This document shows positions 56,765 to 64,000 of a stretch of 64,000 nt of DNA, one piece after another. The stretch is from Brucepastera parasyntrophica (GTDB lineage Bacteria > Spirochaetota > Spirochaetia > Treponematales > Treponemataceae). The stretch covers positions 2,692,501 through 2,756,500 of the forward strand of contig NZ_CP084606.1 in NCBI RefSeq assembly GCF_022376835.1, given 5' to 3'. Position 1 is the stretch's first letter, and each line of letters opens with the position of its first letter. The notes under the pieces are model-generated. The model was not told the DNA's origin and made no database searches. It saw only the letters and a list, made by a program, of their open reading frames with translations. Position numbers and translations under genes: made by a program.

Positions 56765-57559
56765 TCAGAGGTTAAGCAGCAGTTCGTCATTCACGAGTTC
56801 CTTCTTTTTCAGGGTGCGGAACCGTTTTACAATTTCATCAATGCTCAGCTTTTTCTTTTCCTCTTCATTAATGTCAAATATGATTTCTCCCGAATCCATC
56901 ATAAGCAGCCTGTTGCCGTATTCTATTGCCTGACTCATGTTATGGGTTATCATCATGACCGTCAGCCCGTAGCGTTCGGCGAACCGCCGGGTCAGATTCA
57001 TGACGATTTCCGCGTTCCGCGGGTCCAGGGCCGCGGTGTGTTCGTCAAGCAGAAGAATGTCCGGCTCGGAAAGGACTGCCATAAGCAGGGTAAGGGCCTG
57101 CCTCTGTCCGCCCGAGAGCAGTTCAACATTATCCTGCAGGCGGTTTTCGAGGCCCATATCAAGTTCGGCAAGGCGTTCCCTGAAATACGCCCGCAGGGTA
57201 TTGTTCAAACTTATCCCGAGTCCCTTGTATCCCTTCCGGTGGCAGATTACCATATTATCTTCAACCGACATTTTTCCTGCCGTCCCTGAAAGCGGATTCT
57301 GATATATCCTTCCAATATACCGGGCCCTTTTGTATTCAGGCATCCGGGTTATGTCTTTTTCTTTCAGAAAAATCTGCCCCGATGTCGGCTTGTATGTCCC
57401 TGCGATAATATTGTAGAGGCTGGTTTTTCCTGCGCCGTTTGAACCAATGACTGTGACAAAATCTCCGGTGTTTATAGTGAGCGATATATTTTTCAGGGCT
57501 GTGTTTTCATCCTGAGTTCCGTAATTGAATACCAGTGAAATATTTTCAGTTTTCAGCAT
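56765..57559 (-). CDS. ABC transporter ATP-binding protein (TrpZ-like)
   Basis: A 264-residue ATPase: Walker A GSNGAGKTS, signature LSGGQRQALTL, Walker B PDILLLDEHTAALD and the switch His in MMITHNM. It is the motor of the three-gene transporter with the permease and lipoprotein upstream; its start overlaps the permease gene by 14 bases. The set matches the ABC-sub-bind/TrpXYZ type, so tryptophan or a related molecule is the probable cargo, an inference supported by the shared operator with trpB. Confidence 0.9.
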   Translation of the reverse strand: MLKTENISLVFNYGTQDENTALKNISLTINTGDFVTVIGSNGAGKTSLYNIIAGTYKPTSGQIFLKEKDITRMPEYKRARYIGRIYQNPLSGTAGKMSVEDNMVICHRKGYKGLGISLNNTLRAYFRERLAELDMGLENRLQDNVELLSGGQRQALTLLMAVLSEPDILLLDEHTAALDPRNAEIVMNLTRRFAERYGLTVMMITHNMSQAIEYGNRLLMMDSGEIIFDINEEEKKKLSIDEIVKRFRTLKKKELVNDELLLNL

Positions 57560-58457
57560 TTGAACTATTCCTCTTTTTTGACAGAAGCCGGTGTCCGTAT
57601 TGCGAAACGATAAGGCAGATGATTATCAGCACCCCGGTAATAAGTTTCAGATCATTCGCGGTCAGGTTAATCAGATATCCGTACTGGCGTCCTGCATACA
57701 TTATTCCCCTGTAAACTATTGAACCGAGGATAACGCGAATCAGCTGTACTGAAATACGGTTCGAGCGGATCAGAAATTCCCCTATCATGACAGTGGCAAG
57801 ACCGGCGACGACTGTTCCGGTTCCCGAATGCACATCGGCAAAACCCTGGTACATACAGGAAAGCGCCCCTGAAACTCCGACAAGGCCGTTAGCCAGACAG
57901 ATGCCGGTAAGTTTTATAATTTCAGGATTCATCCCCTGGGAAATTATCAGCTGCTGGTTGGACCCCAGCGCGCCCAGCGTTATTCCGAAATCCGTATGGA
58001 AAAAAAGAGTGAGGACTACTATGATAACTGCCGCAAAAAGTATCAGAAAAATCAATACTCCATACGTTTCAAGATTATACCGTGCCGCAAAATCTGTTAT
58101 TTCCTTGAAAAGGGTTTGCACCCTGAGTAGCGAGAGATTTGCCCGGCTTGACATGACCCGCAGGATAACTGAGTGGAGCATTGTCATGGTAAGTATCCCC
58201 GCCAAAAGGCCGGGGACCTTCAGTTTCGCGTGAATTATGGCTGTAACCGATCCCGCCGCGGCCCCGGCAAGAAAGGCTGCAAACATCGAAATAAAGGGAT
58301 TTACTCCTGCCGTTAACAGAACAGCCATCACGGCCGCGCCAAGCGGAAAGGACCCGTCGGTTGTCATGTCCGCAAAGTCAAGTACCCGGAAGGTGATAAA
58401 AACGGCAAGGGCCATTATGCCGTATATTAAGCCTTCAGTTAAAATTCCCAGAATCAT
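57546..58457 (-). CDS. ABC transporter permease (TrpY-like)
   Basis: A 303-residue polytopic membrane protein of the branched-chain amino-acid permease family, with about eight helices and the EAA-like region LAGILTMTMLHSVILRVMSS; VLDFADMTTDGSFPLGAAV is typical of the subgroup paired with lipoproteins of the ABC-sub-bind type. It lies between the binding protein and the ATPase genes. The start is next to a GGATT-type site, which is weak. Confidence 0.88.
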   Translation of the reverse strand: MILGILTEGLIYGIMALAVFITFRVLDFADMTTDGSFPLGAAVMAVLLTAGVNPFISMFAAFLAGAAAGSVTAIIHAKLKVPGLLAGILTMTMLHSVILRVMSSRANLSLLRVQTLFKEITDFAARYNLETYGVLIFLILFAAVIIVVLTLFFHTDFGITLGALGSNQQLIISQGMNPEIIKLTGICLANGLVGVSGALSCMYQGFADVHSGTGTVVAGLATVMIGEFLIRSNRISVQLIRVILGSIVYRGIMYAGRQYGYLINLTANDLKLITGVLIIICLIVSQYGHRLLSKKRNSSNAEN

Positions 58458-58476
58458 AATCCTGTGCCTCTTTTGT

Positions 58477-59481
58477 TCATTTTACAGTTAATACGCCGTT
58501 TTCAATAATTTTACCCGCGCTTGCGAGAACATCAGGCGGAATGGTAATACCGCATATTTTCGCGGTGTCAAGATCAATGAGCAGATCGGATTCTGCCGGG
58601 TCTGTAATAAATTTTACGGGAATTTCGGAAGGAGGGGTACCATTCAAAACCTCTATTACCAGATCGGCGGTGGCTCTCCCCGCCTTGTAATAATCAAAAC
58701 CCTGCGCGATAAGGCATCCGCCGTTTTCCGCGCTTGTGGGATCAATAGAAAAAATAGGCTTTTTATTTGCGAGGGCAACTTCGATGAGGGCAGGCAGGGC
58801 CGAGTATACGGTATTGTCAGTGGTCAGGTAAATTCCGTCGACCCTTTTTATGATAACTTCGGCCGCCTGCTTTACTTCGGAAGAGTTTGTTATTGACTGG
58901 GCTATCAGTGTAATTCCCAGCTCTTTGCAGACATCCTGAAGTTCCGCAAAGGATGCCGCCGAATTCGCCTCTGAAGTGGTATATATATAGCCGAGAGTTT
59001 TGATCCCTGCAATTCTCTGAAACAGTGATATATTTTCATAAATGGGAAGCGCATCCGACAGTCCTGTCACATTTCCTTCTCCGTGTTCGACTGTGGTAAC
59101 AAGCCCTGCCACGACGGGATCAGTGACTGTTGCAAAAATGACGGGAATATCCCGGGTGGCCGCCGCCGCCGCGACTGCTGTCGGCGTTGCTATTGCCACA
59201 ATGGCGTCAACCCGGGCCGATTTAAATTTCGTTGCAATCTGCATAGCGGTATTTACATCTCCGCTGGCGTTCTGAAGGTCATAGACGGCGTTGATGCCCC
59301 GTTCAGCCAACTCATCCATAACGCCCTGTTCTACAGCGTCAAGCGCGGGATGCGCGGTAATTTTTGATATGCCGATAGTGTATAGTTTTTCTCCGGAGGC
59401 TGACGCTTTTTTTTCCGTGCAGCCTGTAAACAGCATAATGCCAAAAAAAACCGGAAGCAGTATAGTTTTTAACAGTTTCAT
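58477..59481 (-). CDS. ABC transporter substrate-binding lipoprotein (TrpX-like)
   Basis: A 334-residue lipoprotein with the lipobox LFTGC and an ABC-sub-bind domain: IGISKITAHPALDAVEQGV, VDAIVAIATPTAVAAAAAT, DIPVIFATVTDPVVAGLV, EVALANKKPIFSIDPTS. This family binds tryptophan, tyrosine or other small molecules. I chose the ATG at 59481 because AAGGAGAG precedes it. First gene of the transporter operon; two inverted repeats (59499-59520 and 59524-59541) lie just upstream and probably control it. Confidence 0.9.
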   Translation of the reverse strand: MKLLKTILLPVFFGIMLFTGCTEKKASASGEKLYTIGISKITAHPALDAVEQGVMDELAERGINAVYDLQNASGDVNTAMQIATKFKSARVDAIVAIATPTAVAAAAATRDIPVIFATVTDPVVAGLVTTVEHGEGNVTGLSDALPIYENISLFQRIAGIKTLGYIYTTSEANSAASFAELQDVCKELGITLIAQSITNSSEVKQAAEVIIKRVDGIYLTTDNTVYSALPALIEVALANKKPIFSIDPTSAENGGCLIAQGFDYYKAGRATADLVIEVLNGTPPSEIPVKFITDPAESDLLIDLDTAKICGITIPPDVLASAGKIIENGVLTVK

Positions 59482-59498
59482 GAGTATCTCTCCTTTTT

Positions 59499-59520
59499 TT
59501 GTTACTATTGATAGTAACAA
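59499..59520. promoter_or_regulatory. Operator candidate 1 upstream of the TrpXYZ-like operon
   Basis: TTGTTACTAT-TG-ATAGTAACAA: perfect inverted repeat, ten bases per arm. Its core GTTACTAT is close to that of the trpB site. Centre 59509-59510. Confidence 0.65.
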
Positions 59521-59523
59521 TTG

Positions 59524-59541
59524 GATTCTACTGGTAGAAAC
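59524..59541. promoter_or_regulatory. Operator candidate 2 upstream of the TrpXYZ-like operon
   Basis: GATTCTAC-TG-GTAGAAAC: inverted repeat with one mismatch, centred 23 bases from the first site, about two turns of the helix. Confidence 0.6.
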
Positions 59542-59602
59542 AAAAAAGGTCAATACAAAAAAATGAATTTTATCAAAAAAAAATGAATTTTTCCCCATTT
59601 CA

Positions 59603-59611
59603 TGATATGCT
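59603..59611 (+). promoter_or_regulatory. Extended -10 promoter of the first GGDEF gene (leaderless)
   Basis: TGA-TATGCT, GAGAGTA, then the ATG at 59619. No Shine-Dalgarno. Confidence 0.6.
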
Positions 59612-59618
59612 GAGAGTA

Positions 59619-60578
59619 ATGCATACTCTTCTGGGAAAAACAGAACTGTTTTCATCCCTTGATGGGGAAAAAATTGAAAGCATAATAGCTCATTCCGATT
59701 TTATTTCATTTGGCGCCGGGGATGTCATTTTTGACGCCGGCGATCCCGGCGACTGCTTATATATAGTAGAGGACGGTGAAGTTTCCATAATCCAGACCGA
59801 GGAAGGCAAGAGCAGAGAAATAGCTTTGTATATTGGCGGCGATTATTTCGGCGAAATGGATCTTATGACTGCCGCAAAACGGAACGCAAAAGCTGTCGCA
59901 TCGACCCGCTGCAGTCTGCTTCGCTTCCCCTCGGAAAAAACGACATTTACCGACCTCGTTGCGGAATATCCCGGAACAGGGGCATGGCTTTTGCATTCGT
60001 TTATCAGGGTAACTTCCGCGCGAATCCGTGAGGCAAATTCCCTGTTCAAGGATAATTCTCCTCTTGTAAATCAGCTCCGCGAACAGGTGTATGGCGATAA
60101 ACTCACCGGCCTTAAAAATAAAACCTTTCTCGAAGAAAATATTTCTTCCCTGCTGACGGACCGCGCCGCGCTGTTAATGATGAAGCCGGATAACTACAAA
60201 CTGATTAATGATACATACGGCCATGCCGCAGGCGACGATGCCCTGATCCTTATCGCAAAAGCCCTTCCGTCAATTCTTCCGGAAAATGCTGTTCTGGTGA
60301 GATTTATGGGAAATGAAATGGCCTTTCTTCTGCCCGGAAGCGGCAGGGAAGCGGCTTTTCAGTTTGCGGAAGTTCTCCGCCAATTTATGAATACCCTCGA
60401 TATAAGCCCGGTGACCGGCAATAAACCCTTTACGCTTTCCGTCAGCATAGGCATTTCCCTGTATCCGGATCATACAAATGATCCTGCGGAACTTATAAAA
60501 CTTTCCCAGGATTTACCCCTTGTCGGACGAGCGCGGGGCGGTAATAAAATTCTGTTTCCCGAAGATAGGGAGGAATAA
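59619..60578 (+). CDS. cNMP-binding protein with degenerate GGDEF domain
   Basis: A 319-residue protein: an N-terminal cyclic-nucleotide-binding (CAP-ED) domain (FDAGDPGDCLYIVEDGEVSI, GGDYFGEMDLM), a linker and a GGDEF-family domain. The active-site loop reads RFMGNEMAF where GGDEF is expected, so it is probably catalytically inactive and serves as a partner or sensor. I chose the ATG at 59619 for the -10 box seven bases upstream; the ATG at 59583 would precede the transcript. The second, intact GGDEF protein follows two bases downstream. Confidence 0.85.
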   Translation: MHTLLGKTELFSSLDGEKIESIIAHSDFISFGAGDVIFDAGDPGDCLYIVEDGEVSIIQTEEGKSREIALYIGGDYFGEMDLMTAAKRNAKAVASTRCSLLRFPSEKTTFTDLVAEYPGTGAWLLHSFIRVTSARIREANSLFKDNSPLVNQLREQVYGDKLTGLKNKTFLEENISSLLTDRAALLMMKPDNYKLINDTYGHAAGDDALILIAKALPSILPENAVLVRFMGNEMAFLLPGSGREAAFQFAEVLRQFMNTLDISPVTGNKPFTLSVSIGISLYPDHTNDPAELIKLSQDLPLVGRARGGNKILFPEDREE

Positions 60579-60580
60579 GC

Positions 60581-61537
60581 ATGGACGAACGTATATATGC
60601 TATTCTGAAATCGGCCGCTGTTTTTTCCGGTTTATCCTATGAACAGATAGAGGTCCTGTTTTCCTTAATGAAAGGACTGGAGTATACAAAAGGCCAGCGT
60701 ATTTTCACCGAGGGTGATCCCGGAAATGAAATGTTTATAATCGCAACGGGCGCAGTCGCTATCTCAATCACCCTGGCTGACGGAAAGGAAGCAATACTGG
60801 CTGAAATAAAGCAGGGCAGTTTTTTCGGTGAAATGGCGATTATCGAACACGCTCCCCGGTCAGCTACTTGTACGGCTCTTGCAGATACCTATCTGTTTTC
60901 ACTGAGCGCGGACAATTTATACTCCCTGATGGACATCCGCCCCGAAATGTCGGTCATTATTCTGACCAATATGCTGAAAATTACCACACAGCGCCTCCAG
61001 AATACCGGTTCCCTTGTTTCCGAAATGGTCCGGTGGGGTGAAGCGGCGAAAAAACGGGCGATAACAGATGAATTTACCCAATTATTCAACAGACGCTTCC
61101 TTGATGACGCGCTCAAAACCAGTTTTACCGATGCCTTTTTCAAAAAGAAGCACATGAGTCTTGTTATGGTCGATCTTGATCATTTCGGCCAGATAAACAA
61201 AAAATACGGCGAAGCCTTTGGTGATTCGGTCATTCTGGCCGCCGCGGATGTTTTCAAAAAAAATTACCGGAACACCGATATTCTGGCCCGTTATGGCGGC
61301 GATGAATTTACTTTTATACTGCCCGACACCAATCACAAGACTGCACTCAAAATCTGCAATGCGGTTTGCAGAAAAATGGCGAAAATTCCCTTCAGGGACC
61401 ATCCCGGATTCAGCCTGACCGCAAGTATGGGCGTCGCCTGTTTTCCGGAGCAGGCGGACAATATTGACAATTTAAAAGCCAGGGCAGACGATGCCCTGTA
61501 TAAGGCAAAAGAGGCGGGACGGAACAGAGCCTGCTAA
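60581..61537 (+). CDS. cNMP-binding diguanylate cyclase
   Basis: A 318-residue protein with the same plan as its neighbour: cNMP-binding domain (FTEGDPGNEMFIIATGAVAI, GSFFGEMAIIEHAPRSATC) and a GGDEF domain with the full motif in LARYGGDEFTFIL. RNTD lies five residues before it, matching the RxxD product-inhibition site. It should make c-di-GMP, controlled by nucleotide binding. GGGAGGAA precedes the ATG. It shares an operon with the degenerate homologue. Confidence 0.92.
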   Translation: MDERIYAILKSAAVFSGLSYEQIEVLFSLMKGLEYTKGQRIFTEGDPGNEMFIIATGAVAISITLADGKEAILAEIKQGSFFGEMAIIEHAPRSATCTALADTYLFSLSADNLYSLMDIRPEMSVIILTNMLKITTQRLQNTGSLVSEMVRWGEAAKKRAITDEFTQLFNRRFLDDALKTSFTDAFFKKKHMSLVMVDLDHFGQINKKYGEAFGDSVILAAADVFKKNYRNTDILARYGGDEFTFILPDTNHKTALKICNAVCRKMAKIPFRDHPGFSLTASMGVACFPEQADNIDNLKARADDALYKAKEAGRNRAC

Positions 61538-61611
61538 AGGGTCCTGAACCGCCGCGCCTCATCTTTTCCCGCTGCTGCCTTCTAAACAGTATGTGTTTTG
61601 AAAGACAGGAA

Positions 61612-62811
61612 TTATTGCCTGAAACCGTAATTTTCAACAATAAAATCTATATCCTTATCGCCCCTGCCTGACAGGTTCACCAGAATTGATTTACGGGGGA
61701 ATTCCTTTGCAAATTTCATCGCGTATGCGACTGCGTGAGCGCTTTCGAGGGCGGGTATAATACCTTCAACTTTTGAGAGTGTATAAAAAGCGTCCAGACA
61801 TTCTTCATCATCTGCTACCGTATAGTCGACGCGCTTTAAATCATGAAGCATGCAGTGTTCGGGACCTGAACCGGGATAGTCGAGTCCGCTCGCGATGGAA
61901 TATACCGGCTCCGGTTCGCCTTTTTCATTCTGCAGCATGTAGGACTTGAATCCGTGCATAACGCCCGGTGTTCCGTAGGTCAAGCTGGCCGCATGGTCCC
62001 CTATTTTTGTGGATCGTCCGGCGGGTTCTACTCCGACAAGCCGGACAGCCTCGTCTTCAAGAAATCCGGAAAAAATACCTATAGAATTTGAACCGCCGCC
62101 TACGCAGGCCGCTACTGTATCCGGAAGTTCACCTGTCATTTCAAGGAACTGCTCTCTCGCCTCTACGCCGACAACATGCTGGAAATCCCTGACCATCATG
62201 GGGAAGGGATGCGGACCGACCACCGAGCCGATGCAGTAAATAGTATTGACCGGATCTTTCAGATAGGCGTCGAAGGCGGAATCGACGGCCTCTTTCAGGG
62301 TTTTAAGTCCGTGTGTTACCGGTATAACCTCCGCGCCAAGCAGTTTCATGCGTATAACATTCGGGTGTTCTTTTGCGATATCAACTTCTCCCATATGAAT
62401 TTCGCATTCAAGACCGAAATAGGCCGCCGCCGTAGCAAGGGCAACTCCGTGCTGGCCTGCTCCTGTTTCGGCTATCAGTCTTTTCTTGCCCATATATTTT
62501 GCAAGGAGACCTTCTCCCATACAGTGATTCAGCTTGTGGGCTCCGGTATGGTTTAAATCTTCCCTTTTGAGGTAAATCCGCCCGCCGGTTATATTTGAAA
62601 GGTTCCGGCAAAAATATGTCGGAGTTGGGCGCCCCTGAAAGTGCTTCCTGATACTCCGCAGTTCAGAAATAAATTCATGGGATTTGCTTATGGAATAATA
62701 AGCGTTTGTGATTTTATCCATTTCAACCTGCAATTCCGGCGGTACAAAAGAACCGCCGTATTCGCCGAAATAACCTTTTTCATTGGGATACGATTTCAAA
62801 TAATCAGACAT
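61612..62811 (-). CDS. trpB: Tryptophan synthase beta chain (stand-alone)
   Basis: A 399-residue PLP enzyme that joins indole and serine. The PLP Lys is in [17 protein letters not shown], the phosphate loop is [10 protein letters not shown], and [15 protein letters not shown] and [17 protein letters not shown] are standard for TrpB1. There is no trpA nor other trp gene in the window. AGGAGG precedes the ATG at 62811. An inverted repeat (62851-62868) upstream is like those before the transporter. It may use imported or scavenged indole; other spirochaetes have such isolated TrpB proteins as far as I recall. Confidence 0.94.
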   Translation of the reverse strand: MSDYLKSYPNEKGYFGEYGGSFVPPELQVEMDKITNAYYSISKSHEFISELRSIRKHFQGRPTPTYFCRNLSNITGGRIYLKREDLNHTGAHKLNHCMGEGLLAKYMGKKRLIAETGAGQHGVALATAAAYFGLECEIHMGEVDIAKEHPNVIRMKLLGAEVIPVTHGLKTLKEAVDSAFDAYLKDPVNTIYCIGSVVGPHPFPMMVRDFQHVVGVEAREQFLEMTGELPDTVAACVGGGSNSIGIFSGFLEDEAVRLVGVEPAGRSTKIGDHAASLTYGTPGVMHGFKSYMLQNEKGEPEPVYSIASGLDYPGSGPEHCMLHDLKRVDYTVADDEECLDAFYTLSKVEGIIPALESAHAVAYAMKFAKEFPRKSILVNLSGRGDKDIDFIVENYGFRQ

Positions 62812-62850
62812 AACATGTTCCTCCTGATAGAAACACTACCAGTAAAAAAT

Positions 62851-62868
62851 GTTTCTGTCAATAGAAAC
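62851..62868. promoter_or_regulatory. Operator candidate upstream of trpB
   Basis: GTTTCTGT-CA-ATAGAAAC, one mismatch in eight between arms, close to the two transporter sites. A weaker site, with core ACTACCAGTA, lies at 62832-62849. Confidence 0.6.
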
Positions 62869-62940
62869 AATAAAATTATTTTATATTTTATACGTTTTCT
62901 CAGGTGATATTGGGTAAATATGGGGAGTTCTGTGGGGGAA

Positions 62941-64000
62941 TTATGTAATATACTGTGTGGTTTCTTCTTTTGTGAGCGGCCGGGCTATATGAATGGCATA
63001 CTCGCTTGTTTCCACAACCCTGGGCGAACCGTCTGTTTTTGTTTCGCCGTGTAACTGTACAACAGGATATTTCGGGTTTTCAGGATTAACATCGATTACC
63101 TGGCCTATTTTATTATTGGAAAGAAGCACATATATTCCTATGGGATACAGGGATAGGGAAAAAAGAAGAGCCTTTATTACTGTTTCATCATATTGTTTGC
63201 CCTGGTTTTTCATGATGTCAATAATGCCCGAGTAGGCGTCACGGGCTTCTTTATAGGGCCGGGGCGCGGTGGCGGCTTCATAGGAACAGGCCACCGCGAT
63301 AATCTTTGCATAAATCGAAATTTTATCCTTTGTGAGTCCTCTCGGATACCCCGCGCCGTTTTCCCGTTCATGATGTTCCAGAACACCAAGGCAGATATTC
63401 AGCGGGAATGAAAACTGCCGGAGGATATTATATGAGATAATGGGATGATTCAGAATGGCTGCTTTGTCTGTCTGGGAAAGAGGAGCATTCCCCGTATATA
63501 AATGGGAAGGAAGGTGTACCATGCCTATTTCATGGAGAATGGAGGTAATTCCCAGCTCAATAAGTTTGTGAATGGGAAAGCGGAGCTGCAAGCCAATGGT
63601 AATAGCGTATACAGTTGAACGCATTGCATGAATCACCAGAAAATGCTTGTCCCGTATTTCCTGCGTGGGCTGAACACGCAGGACAAAACTTTTGTTTTCT
63701 TTTATAAAATTGCACATATCCCTGACCCTGTCAGAAATAAGCTGGAACGGAATTTTCTGAGTTTTAATATAACAATTATAAACGCCCGCTATAAAATCCT
63801 GATAATCTTCGTATGCTTTTTCTACGGCGGACAATTTTGATTTATCGGTCTCACCCTGAACAGGAATTTCGGGCTCGGGCGGCGCGGAAACAGCCGCCGC
63901 TGTTTTATTCAGTTCTTCTTCGGATATTTCGGCCTGGGTTTCTTCCGCCGCGGAAACCGCCTCTCCTTCCGAATATGCCGTTTCAAAGGCCCATTCGCCG
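62941..64000 (-). CDS. HD-GYP-domain protein, partial at the window edge
   Basis: The frame is open from the right edge: an acidic, Ala-rich linker (about the first 55 residues), then an HD-GYP domain with HEIGMVHLP where HDIGK is usual and VLEHHERENGAGYPRG holding GYP. The HD-to-HE change and loss of the Lys suggest weak or no phosphodiesterase activity, though the GYP loop and histidines remain. The N-terminus lies outside the window, so partner domains are unknown. Confidence 0.85.
   Translation of the reverse strand, partial: GEWAFETAYSEGEAVSAAEETQAEISEEELNKTAAAVSAPPEPEIPVQGETDKSKLSAVEKAYEDYQDFIAGVYNCYIKTQKIPFQLISDRVRDMCNFIKENKSFVLRVQPTQEIRDKHFLVIHAMRSTVYAITIGLQLRFPIHKLIELGITSILHEIGMVHLPSHLYTGNAPLSQTDKAAILNHPIISYNILRQFSFPLNICLGVLEHHERENGAGYPRGLTKDKISIYAKIIAVACSYEAATAPRPYKEARDAYSGIIDIMKNQGKQYDETVIKALLFSLSLYPIGIYVLLSNNKIGQVIDVNPENPKYPVVQLHGETKTDGSPRVVETSEYAIHIARPLTKEETTQYIT

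Noticed and set aside
59583-59618. Upstream ATG as start of the first GGDEF gene
   Set aside because: It would lie upstream of the predicted transcript start, has no ribosome site, and adds no domain sequence.
1-64000. tRNA, rRNA, CRISPR, transposase or prophage genes
   Set aside because: No cloverleaf, rRNA core, regular spacer array, transposase motif or phage gene set was seen.

Overview
The window looks like the chromosome of a Treponema-related spirochaete. The case rests on a spirochaete/mitochondrial-type EF-G, an rpoN-hpf-hprK-HPr cluster, a TrpXYZ-like transporter, cNMP-GGDEF and HD-GYP proteins, many small outer-membrane and lipoprotein genes, and moderate G+C (mid 40s % by eye, not computed). 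Genus-level placement is inference. There are no rRNA or tRNA genes, CRISPR arrays, prophages or transposases that I can support. Most of the window is housekeeping sequence on both strands.

Layout. 0-4 kb: KtrAB potassium uptake and malQ. 4-7 kb: EF-G with a RecA/KaiC-like ATPase. 7-13 kb: envelope protein, SPOR protein, coaE, polA. 13-16.3 kb: peptide-binding protein and a DUF1015 protein. 16.4-22 kb: rpoN, hpf, hprK, HPr, HAMP membrane protein, holA. 22-26 kb: barrel-like outer-membrane protein and uvrC. 26-30.5 kb: LamG/FN3 protein and a long TPR protein. 30.5-33.6 kb: three-gene GlpA/GlpB-like/DUF1667 cassette. 33.8-40.6 kb: GH13 glucosidase, hypothetical, M24 peptidase, MFS sugar symporter, murJ. 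40.8-50.3 kb: purA, acyl-CoA synthetase, CotH-like lipoprotein, deoC, thrC, patatin, small secreted protein. 50.4-57 kb: dCMP deaminase, lon, radical SAM protein, lipoprotein, small barrel. 56.7-64 kb: TrpXYZ-like ABC transporter, two cNMP-GGDEF proteins, a stand-alone trpB and an HD-GYP protein running off the edge.

Five patterns go beyond gene lists. (1) Eleven frameshifts in ten genes are each repaired by adding one base, usually in a short homopolymer; always losing a base points to sequencing or assembly error rather than decay. (2) Eight or nine genes lack a Shine-Dalgarno and have an extended -10 box (TGN-TATNNT type) ending 6-9 bases before the ATG, so their mRNAs should be leaderless or nearly so. 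(3) Four copies of a mosaic, foldable intergenic repeat (core TTATTCGAGGCGAGGGTTTA), all in one orientation. (4) The trpXYZ-like operon and trpB share an inverted-repeat operator near GTTTCTAYTGRTAGAAAC, suggesting a small tryptophan/indole regulon. (5) Long AT-rich perfect inverted repeats, including one with a 20-bp stem inside the radical SAM reading frame and a 20-bp stem in the gap before the TPR gene.
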